The notes below the pieces were generated by a model. The model ran no database searches, was not told the origin of the DNA, and saw nothing but the letters and a program-made list of their open reading frames with translations. A DNA stretch of 64,000 bases from Methylophilus medardensis (GTDB lineage: Bacteria; Pseudomonadota; Gammaproteobacteria; Burkholderiales; Methylophilaceae). Where the stretch lies: NCBI RefSeq assembly GCF_006363915.1, contig NZ_CP040946.1; one strand, 5' to 3'. Positions 52,615 through 62,038 of this stretch are shown here, piece after piece. The position numbers and the translations under genes are program-made. Every line of letters starts with the position of its first letter. Positions within the stretch are counted from its first letter, which is position 1.

Positions 52615-54249
52615 ATGACCAAATATGTATTCGTAACCGGCGGTGTAGTTTCTTCTCTTGGAAAAGGTATCGCAGCCGCCAGTCTTGGCGCTATCCTTGA
52701 ATCGCGTGGCATTAAAGTGACCATGCTCAAGCTTGATCCTTATATTAACGTCGACCCTGGCACCATGTCGCCATTTCAGCATGGCGAGGTATTCGTGACC
52801 GATGACGGTGCCGAAACGGACCTCGATCTGGGTCACTACGAGCGCTTTATCAGCAGCAAAATGTCCAAGCGCAATAACTTCACCACGGGTCAGATTTATG
52901 AAACCGTGATCAAAAAAGAGCGTCGCGGCGAATATCTGGGTAAAACCGTGCAAGTCATTCCGCACATTACCGATGAAATCAAAGCACACGTCAAACGCGG
53001 TGCTGAAGGGGCAGAAGTCGCGATCGTCGAGGTCGGCGGGACCGTTGGGGATATCGAATCTTTGCCGTTTTTGGAAGCCATCCGCCAGATGGGGTTTGAA
53101 GAAGGCAGAAACAATGCCTGTTATGTGCATTTAACGCTATTGCCTTGGATTCCTACTGCAGGTGAGTTAAAAACCAAGCCTACACAGCACTCGGTCAAAG
53201 AGTTACGTGAGATCGGCATCCAACCAGACATTTTAATGTGCCGTGCCGAGCGCGAAATTCCTGAAGATGAAAAGCGCAAAATTGCCTTGTTTACGAATGT
53301 GCCGTTTGAGGCCGTGATTAGTGCCATCGACAGTGATTCGATTTACAAGATTCCAGGACTCTTGCATGCGCAGATGCTGGATGAAATCGTTTGCCATAAA
53401 CTTAATATTTTAGCCAAAGCTGCCGATTTGTCCGCTTGGCAAAAAATTACCCATGCGCAAGCAAACCCGAAAGAGATTGTCGATATTGCCTTCGTCGGTA
53501 AATACGTCGATCTTACCGAGTCTTACAAGTCACTGACTGAAGCCCTGATTCACGCCGGGATTCACACCGAGTCTAAAGTCAAGATTCATTACATCGACAG
53601 TGAAGACATTGAAAAAAAAGGCACCGATGGATTGGCTGGCATGGATGCCATTTTGATTCCCGGTGGCTTTGGCGTGCGTGGCACCGAGGGCAAAATTGCG
53701 GCCATTCGCTTCGCGCGTGAACACAAAGTGCCTTATTTGGGCATCTGTCTGGGCATGCAACTGGCCGTGATTGAATATGCCCGCAATGTGGCCGGTCTCG
53801 AGGGTGCTAACAGCACTGAGTTCAACCCAAATACGGCGCATAAGCTGATTGGCCTCATTGACGAGTGGCAAGATGCCTCCGGCAAAATTGAGAAGCGTGA
53901 CGAGCATTCTGACTTGGGTGGCACCATGCGCTTGGGGGCACAAGTTTGTCCGATTGTGCCCAATACACTGGCAGCCAGTATTTACGGCGCTGAAGTCAAT
54001 GAGCGTCACCGCCACCGTTATGAGGTGAACAATCATTATGTTGAACAATTAAAAGCGGCCGGTTTGGTGATCTCTGCGCGTACCCCGCGTGAAGAACTCT
54101 GCGAAATGATTGAATTGCCGCAGTCTGAGCACCCCTGGTTTGTGGCTTGTCAGTTCCACCCTGAATTCACCTCAAACCCTCGTAGCGGACACCCATTGTT
54201 TAAAGCTTATGTGCAAGCTGCGCTGGCGCAAAAAGCTTCTAAAAAGTAA
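52615..54249 (+). CDS. pyrG: CTP synthase
   Basis: 544 residues. The synthetase domain has VTGGVVSSLGKGIAAASLG (P-loop) and KLDPYINVDPGTMSPFQHGE; the C-terminal glutamine amidotransferase has the nucleophile in YLGICLGMQLAV and the histidine/glutamate pair in FHPEFTSNP. It aminates UTP to CTP. ATG 52615. First of the pyrG-kdsA-eno-ftsB run typical of Betaproteobacteria, with kdsA nine bases after its stop. Confidence 0.98.
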   Translation: MTKYVFVTGGVVSSLGKGIAAASLGAILESRGIKVTMLKLDPYINVDPGTMSPFQHGEVFVTDDGAETDLDLGHYERFISSKMSKRNNFTTGQIYETVIKKERRGEYLGKTVQVIPHITDEIKAHVKRGAEGAEVAIVEVGGTVGDIESLPFLEAIRQMGFEEGRNNACYVHLTLLPWIPTAGELKTKPTQHSVKELREIGIQPDILMCRAEREIPEDEKRKIALFTNVPFEAVISAIDSDSIYKIPGLLHAQMLDEIVCHKLNILAKAADLSAWQKITHAQANPKEIVDIAFVGKYVDLTESYKSLTEALIHAGIHTESKVKIHYIDSEDIEKKGTDGLAGMDAILIPGGFGVRGTEGKIAAIRFAREHKVPYLGICLGMQLAVIEYARNVAGLEGANSTEFNPNTAHKLIGLIDEWQDASGKIEKRDEHSDLGGTMRLGAQVCPIVPNTLAASIYGAEVNERHRHRYEVNNHYVEQLKAAGLVISARTPREELCEMIELPQSEHPWFVACQFHPEFTSNPRSGHPLFKAYVQAALAQKASKK

Positions 54250-54258
54250 GGAATTTTC

Positions 54259-55098
54259 ATGAAGTTATGCGGTTTTGACGTTGGTATCGAACATCCGTTA
54301 TTTTTAATCGCGGGCCCTTGTGTCATTGAATCTAAACAAATGGCGATTGATACCGCGGGCCAGTTAAAGGAAATGGCGGCTCGCATTGGGGTGCCATTTA
54401 TTTATAAATCCTCTTACGACAAAGCCAACCGCAGCTCGACCAAAACATTCCGTGGCTTTGGCATGGAAGAAGGCCTGAAAATTTTGGATGAAGTGCGTGC
54501 GCAAATTGGTGTGCCGATTTTGACGGATGTACATACTGAGGCGCAGGTACCGCATGTGGCCGCAGTGGTGGATGTCTTACAAACACCTGCATTCTTGTGT
54601 CGTCAAACCGATTTTATTGTCGCTTGTGCGCAGTCCGGCAAGCCAGTGAACATTAAAAAAGGCCAGTTTCTCGCCCCTGGCGATATGAAACAAGTGGTTA
54701 ACAAAGCCAAAGAAGCCAATGGTGGTGTAGATAACATCATGGTGTGCGAACGCGGTGCTTCGTTTGGCTATAATACTTTGGTGTCTGATATGCGTGGCCT
54801 CGCCATCATGCGCGAAACCCATTGCCCAGTAGTGTTTGATGCAACGCACTCGGTACAACAGCCTGGCGGTCAAGGGGACAAGAGTGGTGGTCAGCGCGAG
54901 TTTGTGCCGGTGTTGGCGCGTGCGGCAGTAGCCAGCGGTATTGCCGGTGTGTTCATGGAAACCCATCCAGACCCCAGCCAAGCGCTGTCTGATGGCCCCA
55001 ATGCCTGGCCTTTGAGCAAAATGGAAGATTTGATGCATCTGCTGGTCGACTTAGATAAGTTGGTGAAAAAAGCCGGCTTTGCAGAACTCAACCTATAA
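54259..55098 (+). CDS. kdsA: KDO-8-phosphate synthase
   Basis: 279 residues, TIM-barrel enzyme condensing arabinose-5-phosphate with PEP to KDO-8-phosphate for lipopolysaccharide. Key segments: FLIAGPCVIES, YKSSYDKANRSS, LTDVHTEAQ, FLCRQTDFI, and HSVQQPGGQGDKSGGQRE. Aligned to the metal-independent group; the GPCVIES cysteine is present but the asparagine/cysteine switch position near KANRS supports metal independence. Co-transcribed with pyrG and eno. Confidence 0.97.
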   Translation: MKLCGFDVGIEHPLFLIAGPCVIESKQMAIDTAGQLKEMAARIGVPFIYKSSYDKANRSSTKTFRGFGMEEGLKILDEVRAQIGVPILTDVHTEAQVPHVAAVVDVLQTPAFLCRQTDFIVACAQSGKPVNIKKGQFLAPGDMKQVVNKAKEANGGVDNIMVCERGASFGYNTLVSDMRGLAIMRETHCPVVFDATHSVQQPGGQGDKSGGQREFVPVLARAAVASGIAGVFMETHPDPSQALSDGPNAWPLSKMEDLMHLLVDLDKLVKKAGFAELNL

Positions 55099-55127
55099 TT
55101 TAATTTTATTGAAGATAAGGATAAATC

Positions 55128-56414
55128 ATGAGCGCAATTGTAGACATTATCGCCCGCGAAATTATGGATTCACGCGGTAACCCGACGGTTGAAGTCGATG
55201 TATTGCTAGAAAGTGGTGTCATTGGTCGTGCTGCCGTGCCTTCAGGAGCCTCTACCGGCGCCAAAGAAGCAATGGAATTGCGTGATGGCGACAAGAGCCG
55301 CTATCTGGGTAAAGGCGTGTTGAACGCGATTGAAAACGTCAATACGGAAATTACAGAAGCCATTATTGGCCTGGACGCCGAAGAGCAAAGTTTCATCGAT
55401 AAAACGCTGATCGAGCTCGATGGTACGGATAACAAAGACCGTTTGGGTGCCAATGCTATTTTGGGCGTATCGATGGCTTGTGCTCGCGCCGCAGCCGAAG
55501 AGAGCGGTTTGCCACTTTATCGCTATTTGGGTGGTTCCGCCTTTATGCAACTGCCTACGCCGATGATGAACATCATCAATGGCGGTGCACACGCCGATAA
55601 CTCTGTCGATATTCAAGAGTTCATGATTGTGCCGGCGGGTCTGCCAACCTTCCGTGAAGCTTTGCGTGCCGGTGCAGAAGTGTTTCACGCTTTGAAGAAA
55701 ATCTTGCATGCCAAAGGCTTAGCTACTACGGTGGGCGATGAAGGCGGCTTTGCGCCTAATCTGCCATCCAACGAGTCTGCGTTGCAATTAATCATGGAGT
55801 CGATTGAGGCGGCTGGTTACGAGCCAGGTAAAGACATCTATTTGGGTCTGGATTGCGCCAGTACTGAGTTTTACAAAGACGGTAAATACCATCTGGCATC
55901 AGAAGGCGCGGCACTGACCTCTGCCCAGTTCTGTGACTATCTGGCGACGCTGGCAGGTAAATATCCTATTATCACCATTGAAGATGGCATGGATGAGTTT
56001 GACTGGGACGGTTGGGACCTGTTGACGCAACGTCTGGGTAAATCCACTCAGCTGGTCGGAGACGATTTATTTGTCACCAACCCAAAAATTCTGCGTGAAG
56101 GGATTCAGAGAGGCGTTGCCAACTCTGTGCTGATTAAAGTAAACCAAATTGGTACCCTGACTGAAACGTTCCAGACCATTGAAATGGCGAAACGCGCGAA
56201 CTATACGGCTGTGGTTTCTCATCGCTCCGGTGAAACCGAAGACACCACCATTGCAGATATTTCTGTCGCCACCAACGCTTTGCAAATCAAAACCGGCTCC
56301 TTGTGCCGTTCTGAGCGCGTGGCCAAGTACAACCAGTTATTGCGTATCGAAGAAGAGTTGGGCGATGCGACGAGTTACGCTGGTTTGTCTGCGTTTTATC
56401 AACTGTTTAAATAA
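55128..56414 (+). CDS. eno: Enolase
   Basis: 428 residues. Signature REIMDSRGNPTVEVDV at the N-terminus, metal ligands in LGLDCASTEF, ITIEDGMDEFDWDGW and LVGDDLFVTNP, the catalytic lysine in NSVLIKVNQIGTLTET and SHRSGETEDTTIADI. Converts 2-phosphoglycerate to PEP. The neighbour order pyrG-kdsA-eno-ftsB supports the call, and AAGGA precedes the ATG. Confidence 0.99.
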   Translation: MSAIVDIIAREIMDSRGNPTVEVDVLLESGVIGRAAVPSGASTGAKEAMELRDGDKSRYLGKGVLNAIENVNTEITEAIIGLDAEEQSFIDKTLIELDGTDNKDRLGANAILGVSMACARAAAEESGLPLYRYLGGSAFMQLPTPMMNIINGGAHADNSVDIQEFMIVPAGLPTFREALRAGAEVFHALKKILHAKGLATTVGDEGGFAPNLPSNESALQLIMESIEAAGYEPGKDIYLGLDCASTEFYKDGKYHLASEGAALTSAQFCDYLATLAGKYPIITIEDGMDEFDWDGWDLLTQRLGKSTQLVGDDLFVTNPKILREGIQRGVANSVLIKVNQIGTLTETFQTIEMAKRANYTAVVSHRSGETEDTTIADISVATNALQIKTGSLCRSERVAKYNQLLRIEEELGDATSYAGLSAFYQLFK

Positions 56415-56458
56415 CCAACGCTCAACGGATTCGGGCTCACGATCACTGATAGGTCCAC

Positions 56459-56836
56459 GTGCGTAAACTCACAGTCGTATTGGTGGTCTTGATTGCCCTG
56501 CTGCAATATCCATTGTGGCTGGGTAAGGGTAGCTGGTTGCGTGTTTGGCAATATTCACAACAGATTAGCGCGCATGAAAAACGCAATGAATATTACCGGC
56601 AGCGCAACGACACCTTACGCGAAGAAGTGCGTGACTTGAAACAAGGCCAATCTGCGATTGAAGAGCGCGCGCGAAGCGAACTCGGCTTGCTCAAAGAAGA
56701 TGAAGTGTTTTATCAAGTGATTCAAAACAAGCAGACAGTAACTGGTAAGTCGAAACCGGTTGCAGAGAAGTCAGTAGTGGCCGACCCAGCGCTGCTGGTG
56801 CCCAAGCAGGTGGAAAGCCCACCGAAACAGCAATAA
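56459..56836 (+). CDS. ftsB: Cell division protein FtsB
   Basis: 125 residues: one N-terminal membrane helix (LTVVLVVLIALLQYPLWLG), then a coiled coil (YYRQRNDTLREEVRDLKQGQSAIEE) and ARSELGLLKEDEVFYQVI, the conserved FtsB/DivIC tail. It bridges FtsL and FtsQ in the divisome. The start is GTG 56459. About 30 C-terminal residues extend past the conserved core with no clear motif. Last gene of the run, followed by a terminator. Confidence 0.95.
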   Translation: MRKLTVVLVVLIALLQYPLWLGKGSWLRVWQYSQQISAHEKRNEYYRQRNDTLREEVRDLKQGQSAIEERARSELGLLKEDEVFYQVIQNKQTVTGKSKPVAEKSVVADPALLVPKQVESPPKQQ

Positions 56837-56861
56837 AAAAGGCGCATTAAGCGCCTTTTTT
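56835..56861. terminator. Bidirectional terminator, ftsB / ygfZ
   Basis: Stem AAAAAAGGCGC / GCGCCTTTTTT with a five-base loop between convergent genes; overlaps the ftsB stop codon. T and A runs on both sides. Confidence 0.88.
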
Positions 56862-56875
56862 ATTACCTTGATCTA

Positions 56876-57880
56876 CTAAGGTAAGGGGTAGGGCAAGTCC
56901 TCAAACAGTAAGGGTTGGCCTTGCCACTGAATTGCACCCGCCTCTTTGGCCTCTAAACGGCATTCCGCCAGTAGCCACCAACCATGATTCGCCGAGGGCG
57001 CTACGCGGACCAATTGACCGGCCTCTTGTTGCTGCGCATCATGCACTGCATCGCCTGCTTGTGGTCTGGCAGCACCTGTGGGCAACTGTGCTAAGAGGGT
57101 GCGACGTTTTACTTTACCTAGGTAATGCGTGCGGGCGACGATCTCTTGTCCGGTGTAACAGCCTTTTTTAAAGTTAATCCCATTTAAGGCATCTAAGTTG
57201 ATCATTTGTGGCACAAACTGCTCTTTGGTGGCTGCATAGACTTGCGGTACGCCAGCTTGTATTTCTAACGCTTCCCAGTCGGCCGTACTCGCGGGGCTGA
57301 ATGATGTCGAAAACGCTTGCCAGCTGGCGCTTGCTAACGCGCTGTCGATCAGGAATAAGGCGCGCTGCTGGTGGCCTGCATCCGCCAAGCGAATTAGGGT
57401 GCCATCATGCGTTTGCGCTGATTGATGGGCAGTGGCTGGCAATGCTGCGATGTGACTAGCAAGCTCGTCGCTGGCCAAGCCCATGGCCACCAAGCGTTCA
57501 CTGGCATCTTCAATCAGCACTTTGCTACGCAAGACGAACATCCGTAGACGTTTAATCAAATCAGGGATCAGTTCGTGCGGGCATTGCAAATAAATAACAT
57601 CGTTGATCGTAAAGCTATAAAACAACGCTAATAAACGGCCTTTGGCCGTGCAATAGCCATTCCATTGCGCACCTTGTGCAAGCAGTTTAATATCGTTAGT
57701 CAGTTGGCCTTGCAAAAAGGCGACACTGTCGGACCCGCTGACAGCAATCAGCCCGTTGCATGAGAGATCATATAGCTTTGCGTTGGCCGTGGTGGCTTCG
57801 AAAGCGGCCTCACCCTGTGCATTCAACTGCGCGCCTTGCGTGATTAAAAATGATTGCCATGCGGTTGCTGGGCTGGACAT
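56876..57880 (-). CDS. ygfZ: Folate-binding iron-sulfur maintenance protein YgfZ
   Basis: 334 residues, GcvT-related fold. The family signature KGCYTGQEIVARTHYLGKVKR (split across residues ~232-252) with its conserved cysteine is present, and the N-terminal part contains VAFLQGQLTNDI and GRLLALFYSF. YgfZ/Iba57-type proteins use folate to support assembly or repair of iron-sulfur enzymes. Divergent from the YgfX-like gene 56 bases away. Confidence 0.95.
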   Translation of the reverse strand: MSSPATAWQSFLITQGAQLNAQGEAAFEATTANAKLYDLSCNGLIAVSGSDSVAFLQGQLTNDIKLLAQGAQWNGYCTAKGRLLALFYSFTINDVIYLQCPHELIPDLIKRLRMFVLRSKVLIEDASERLVAMGLASDELASHIAALPATAHQSAQTHDGTLIRLADAGHQQRALFLIDSALASASWQAFSTSFSPASTADWEALEIQAGVPQVYAATKEQFVPQMINLDALNGINFKKGCYTGQEIVARTHYLGKVKRRTLLAQLPTGAARPQAGDAVHDAQQQEAGQLVRVAPSANHGWWLLAECRLEAKEAGAIQWQGQPLLFEDLPYPLP

Positions 57881-57936
57881 AAATACGGTTCCTTTTGCGT
57901 CTATGCATAGAGGAATGCACAGTCGCGACGATCGAG

Positions 57937-58434
57937 ATGAAAAAAGCTATTCTACCAAGTGAAATTGATTTGCACTTTAAAACTTCATATTTGTTATGGG
58001 GATGGTGCGGGCTATTTTCAATCTTGATCGTGGTGTGTGTGAGCCGTTTTTTGCCGACGGTTTTTGCTGTCGCAGCGCTATTCATGTATGGCCTGGCGTG
58101 TTTTTGGCAATGGACGCAATTGCCCGCCACGCGTTGGTCATGGAGCGCACAGTCCTTGCGCGTGGATGTGTATGGTCGAATGACGCTTACCAATACATTC
58201 GGTCAGACCTGGTCATTTTCTGTGCGCGGCGATAGTGTTGTCCATCCTGCGTGCATCGTATTACATTTGGGCGATTTAGCGCTGACGGTAGAAGGTAATC
58301 AAACCCATGATATCGAGCCATTGCCTTTTTTGAGCCGCTTTTGCATGCCAAAGCGCCTACTGATTCTGCCAGACCAAGCTGACGCACAAACGCTGAAGGC
58401 GTTGCGCGTCTGGTTGAAGTGGGGGTTGCAGTAA
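57937..58434 (+). CDS. YgfX-like small membrane protein
   Basis: About 165 residues. Two adjacent membrane helices (LLWGWCGLFSILIVVCVS and FAVAALFMYGLACFWQW) after a short head, then a soluble part with RWSWSAQSLRVDVYGRM, LHLGDLALTVEG and RLLILPDQADAQTLKALRVWL. This two-helix plus C-terminal-domain plan and the position beside ygfZ resemble E. coli YgfX (CptA), a membrane protein near sdhE/ygfZ. The match is at the level of layout and context, so I do not give a symbol. ATG 57937 is preferred over an upstream start at 57895 whose extra residues overlap the ygfZ upstream region. Confidence 0.65.
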   Translation: MKKAILPSEIDLHFKTSYLLWGWCGLFSILIVVCVSRFLPTVFAVAALFMYGLACFWQWTQLPATRWSWSAQSLRVDVYGRMTLTNTFGQTWSFSVRGDSVVHPACIVLHLGDLALTVEGNQTHDIEPLPFLSRFCMPKRLLILPDQADAQTLKALRVWLKWGLQ

Positions 58435-58447
58435 TCGTTTGCGCTGG

Positions 58448-59479
58448 CTACTGAAAGTGGTTGTCGTGTGCGACAGATTCGGCGCGTACTGAGAACCGGG
58501 CGCGGATTTCATTCCGGTAAATCTTCAAGTTTTGCCGAATTTGACGCCAAGGGTGACGGCTAGCATAGGTGCCAAGCACACACAGACCTGCCAGCGTAGC
58601 CAGCAGCCAATCTAGCGGTAATGGCGCGATGTCGCGGCGTGCTGGTTTTTGCGCTTTCATGGCTTTGAGCACATTGTAAGTACTGTCGCCTTTAATATAA
58701 GTCGCGCCAATTTCTTTGGTCAGGTCTTGCAAGTATTCGGTGGATAATTTGGAGATGTAGCGGTCCTGATCACCATAAGCGATATTGTCGTCGCGTACCC
58801 CTAATGTGCTTTCAGAAATTTGGGCAATGCCAGGTTGCATCGCAAAGCTCTCGTTTGACCAATAACCAATCACCTGATTGTCTGGGCTGAGTTTTGGAAT
58901 GCCAACGCCTTCCTCCGTGCCGATACCGACAAACAGCCAGCCATCGCCACCTTGAAACTCCTCTAGGTTTTTGGTGTTGAACGCATGGAGTTTTGGTGCT
59001 TCTTCACCGTCGGTAAAATACAACACTTGCGCCGGCTCCGGCATGGCCCGCACCACTTTGGCAGTGACAAACAGGCTTTCGCGTACCCGACTGTTGCCAG
59101 ACCAGGCCATACGCCAATCGAGGTGGGCGATGGTATCTTGAATGGCGGCAAAGTTACTACAAACCTCAATCGGCGCATACATGGCAGCGACAGAGTTGCC
59201 GGCAAACATACCGATGCTGACTTTGGTCCCGCAGGGCAGGGAGGCCACCACTTCATGCATCATATTTTGCATATAGGTCATGCGTGAGACTGTTTTGCCA
59301 TTCAACACCATGTCTTCCGCGTTCATGCTCTGCGAAATATCCGCCACCAAAAAATAAGCATAAATATTGTGCTTAAACGGAATACTGGGACGTAGAATCG
59401 CGCCGAGCAGCAACAAAAGGGCCAGTGCGAGCAGGGCCGAGTCACGGTGCTTGATAAAGTGTCTTAACCAGATCTTCAT
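58448..59479 (-). CDS. mxaL: MxaL, methanol dehydrogenase maturation VWA protein
   Basis: 343 residues. Membrane helix near the N-terminus (about 15-32), then a periplasmic von Willebrand A domain with the metal site D47-I-S49-Q-S51 and, later, YFTDGEEAPK, then a second helix (LDWLLATLAGLCVLGTY) and basic C-terminal tail. In methylotrophs mxaA, mxaK and mxaL are needed to insert calcium into methanol dehydrogenase. The gene is last in the operon here and converges on the YgfX-like gene; mxaD does not follow. Three cysteines are scattered in the periplasmic part. Confidence 0.93.
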   Translation of the reverse strand: MKIWLRHFIKHRDSALLALALLLLLGAILRPSIPFKHNIYAYFLVADISQSMNAEDMVLNGKTVSRMTYMQNMMHEVVASLPCGTKVSIGMFAGNSVAAMYAPIEVCSNFAAIQDTIAHLDWRMAWSGNSRVRESLFVTAKVVRAMPEPAQVLYFTDGEEAPKLHAFNTKNLEEFQGGDGWLFVGIGTEEGVGIPKLSPDNQVIGYWSNESFAMQPGIAQISESTLGVRDDNIAYGDQDRYISKLSTEYLQDLTKEIGATYIKGDSTYNVLKAMKAQKPARRDIAPLPLDWLLATLAGLCVLGTYASRHPWRQIRQNLKIYRNEIRARFSVRAESVAHDNHFQ

Positions 59480-59535
59480 GGGGGGGCCAGTCAGTTAATG
59501 TTCAGTCAAATAAATTATGAATTACGCACCGCTTG

Positions 59536-60075
59536 TTATGGCAATCCGTTAGGGATATTGCCCATGATCAAGCCCGGATTGTCAGACTCACCGACGCCGG
59601 GGGTTGGTTTTTCAGGCAATAGGCCTAAAACACGATCGAAATTGCGCCGCGTGCCCCAGTGGCTATTGTCTGCTTTGAGGGCCGTTTTGTAAGAGGTCGC
59701 CGCTTGTGATAACAAGTACTCAAGTTCATCACGGGTGCTATTGTCGTTGCCACCGGTCAGCTGAATTGCGCGCAAAAAGAACATATTGCCGACATTGTGC
59801 AAAATGGCTGCACGTTGGCTGGCATTCGCTTGCTCAATCAATTTGGTGAATAACAGCGTCGATTCCTTATAACGCTCGTTTTTACCCAACCAATAGGCCA
59901 CCGCATATTTGGCTTCAAAACTTTGTTGATCCGTTTGCGGGCTTTTAGCCGCAGCAATCGCTGCATTAAAGTCTTCTACCTGTTTGATGCGTTGCCAGCT
60001 GTAAGCCATGGTGCCAACTGAGGCGGTGGCTACAAGCAACAGTCCGATGACCAGTTTATTTACGCTGAGCGCCAT
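59536..60075 (-). CDS. mxaK: MxaK, methanol dehydrogenase maturation protein
   Basis: 179 residues. One N-terminal membrane helix (LVIGLLLVATASVGTMAYSW), then a TPR-like helical periplasmic region (FEAKYAVAYWLGKNERYKESTLLFTKLI, RNFDRVLGLL) and a short tail. Its size and position between mxaC and mxaL fit MxaK, known to be required for calcium insertion. It overlaps the mxaC stop by 16 bases, and mxaL begins 56 bases downstream. Confidence 0.9.
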   Translation of the reverse strand: MALSVNKLVIGLLLVATASVGTMAYSWQRIKQVEDFNAAIAAAKSPQTDQQSFEAKYAVAYWLGKNERYKESTLLFTKLIEQANASQRAAILHNVGNMFFLRAIQLTGGNDNSTRDELEYLLSQAATSYKTALKADNSHWGTRRNFDRVLGLLPEKPTPGVGESDNPGLIMGNIPNGLP

Positions 60076-61046
60076 GTGTGAATCTCCAGATATTTAACAG
60101 CCAGCAGGATGCCAATCATGACGAATGCAATCCAGTAACACACATTGGTGTAATCATGGCCAGGGATTTTTTCCAGGTATTGAATTGGTTTTTTTTCTTT
60201 GCTGTTGATATCAGCAATCGCGGCTTCTAGGGATTTCGGGTCTGCCGCTTCGTATGCGCTAAACGGGCTGCGCATGGTTTGAAAAAACTGATAGAGCAGC
60301 ACTTCGCTGGGCATGGGCCCGGCGTAGCTACTTTCTGCGTATTTAGGATCAAAAATAGTCACGCCACCTGGCTGGCGTAACACAATCCAATATAGCCCGA
60401 TGTTGTAGCGTTGCAACCAGTCGCGCAGTTTTTGTTGCACCATATCACTGACCCGGCCGGCGCCATCTGAAATCAAAATGATCACACGCGAGCCAGAATC
60501 AGGCATGTCTTTAAATAACTCGACCGCACTGGTTAAGCCGCCGCCAATATTGGTTTGAAACAATGAGTTGCCTGCAGTGGCTTGAATCGCTGACAGCATC
60601 GCTTCTTTGTTTTCGGTTAACGGCAAAACATACATGGCTGAGTTACTAAAGGTAATCAGGCCCATCATGTCGTTATTACGGCTTTGCACAAACTTGGTCA
60701 TGATGCGGGCCGCTGCGACAGATTTGGTTTCACCCACATTGCCGTCTTTATCGCCAGCAAATGGGTCATCCATACTGGCACTGCGATCCAATACCAAGCC
60801 AATCTGCGCGCCGATGCCGGTGCGTTGAATCTGCTGTTCAAGGCTGTGCGGACCTGCCAAGCCTAAAATCACAAACACAATGCTGGTGACCGCTAATACC
60901 TTAAGCAGAAAACCTGTGATGCTCGACAACGGGTCTGGCGGGAGCAAGCCGATCCAAGAATAGTGCTTGCTGTGGGCACGCTCTAATAATAACGGTAGCA
61001 GTGCAAGCGGGAGCGCCCACAACAGCCAAGGGTGTGTAAATGCCAT
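60060..61046 (-). CDS. mxaC: MxaC, VWA membrane protein of methanol dehydrogenase operon
   Basis: 328 residues with the BatA-like layout: two N-terminal helices (about 7-21 and 45-65), a von Willebrand A domain with metal site D87-R-S89-A-S91 followed by MDDPFAGDKDGN, and a C-terminal helix (about 300-320). The order mxaA-mxaC-mxaK identifies it. The start shares a base with the mxaA stop in TAATG, indicating translational coupling. Precise role in methanol dehydrogenase maturation is not defined. Confidence 0.93.
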   Translation of the reverse strand: MAFTHPWLLWALPLALLPLLLERAHSKHYSWIGLLPPDPLSSITGFLLKVLAVTSIVFVILGLAGPHSLEQQIQRTGIGAQIGLVLDRSASMDDPFAGDKDGNVGETKSVAAARIMTKFVQSRNNDMMGLITFSNSAMYVLPLTENKEAMLSAIQATAGNSLFQTNIGGGLTSAVELFKDMPDSGSRVIILISDGAGRVSDMVQQKLRDWLQRYNIGLYWIVLRQPGGVTIFDPKYAESSYAGPMPSEVLLYQFFQTMRSPFSAYEAADPKSLEAAIADINSKEKKPIQYLEKIPGHDYTNVCYWIAFVMIGILLAVKYLEIHTWRSA

Positions 61047-62026
61047 TATGCTTTTACCTCAGGCCGTAAACCACGCTCACAATCACGCATGTGGCGGCAG
61101 AATTGTTTCAGCCACTGTTTGTTTGGCATGCCAAGATCAAGTGGCACTTGGGCGTCAAAAAACACCTGACGCGACAAAGCAAAAAAGCGTTCGATCTCTG
61201 GTTTGGCGACATTGAAAGCCGGTTTTTCTAGCAAAAACCGTTCGACCCCATTGCCAAACACACTATGGCCGGCGACTTGATGCAAGGCTTGGTGAACGAT
61301 AGAGATGGATTGTTGCAATCCTTGGGTATCGTCTGGCAGTTTATTGATTTTGCGGTAGGCTTTTGCAAATGCGCCGCCCATATGTGGCAGCCAACTACGC
61401 GCACCCAATACATATAGCAGCGCTAGCAGACTTGCAGCTAACACCCCAGCCGCTATTTTTAACGCTAAGCGTTCATTGTCTGCGTGTAATTTGAGCGGTG
61501 CGACAAATGGGCTCATTTCGTTTTTCAGGTTCACTTCACCATAGACTGACAGTGGCGAGGTTCTGAAATTAAAAGACGGCATGCGGTATTGTTTGATTTC
61601 AGGACGCCCCGGTTGCCGCAGCTTGACGATTTCGCCTCTCAGGATCGCGGGCTTTGCGACACGACCGCTTTTAAATACTTGATACTCAAGATGAATCGTA
61701 TACACGGATTGCGCGCTGCTACGATCTTCCTGCACATCAATCGCTGTGAGTTCAATGCCGGATACCTGACCGCGGTAACGGTGTTCATAACCAACAATTG
61801 GCAGGGATTCTTTGATCAGCTCATACGGTTGTTTCACCGTGAGGATCATGGTGCGTTTCAATTTGTCACCCACCACAAAGCCGGCATCGCGGCTAGGATT
61901 TATCTCTTTGACACTGACAAATTTGCTGTCTACTGAAGGTAAAACAACATCGGCTGAACTACACAGTGCGGTCGACATAAGCGTCGAGGCAAGGAGGACT
62001 GACAGTAAATGGTTGCGCGCTTTCAT
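61046..62026 (-). CDS. mxaA: MxaA, methanol dehydrogenase calcium-insertion protein
   Basis: 326 residues. Signal peptide (about 1-24, ending in SSA-D), periplasmic domain with KLKRTMILTVKQPYELIKESLP, one membrane helix at about 198-216 (LALKIAAGVLAASLLALLYVL) and a cytoplasmic helical tail. MxaA, with K and L, is required for calcium insertion into methanol dehydrogenase in Methylobacterium. Between mxaS (12 bases upstream) and mxaC (overlapping), all on the minus strand. Confidence 0.92.
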   Translation of the reverse strand: MKARNHLLSVLLASTLMSTALCSSADVVLPSVDSKFVSVKEINPSRDAGFVVGDKLKRTMILTVKQPYELIKESLPIVGYEHRYRGQVSGIELTAIDVQEDRSSAQSVYTIHLEYQVFKSGRVAKPAILRGEIVKLRQPGRPEIKQYRMPSFNFRTSPLSVYGEVNLKNEMSPFVAPLKLHADNERLALKIAAGVLAASLLALLYVLGARSWLPHMGGAFAKAYRKINKLPDDTQGLQQSISIVHQALHQVAGHSVFGNGVERFLLEKPAFNVAKPEIERFFALSRQVFFDAQVPLDLGMPNKQWLKQFCRHMRDCERGLRPEVKA

Positions 62027-62038
62027 CGATCGCTTTCC

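Noticed and set aside
52609..53130. Antisense open frame of 173 codons across pyrG
   Set aside because: It overlaps conserved CTP synthase motifs on the opposite strand and has no family similarity.
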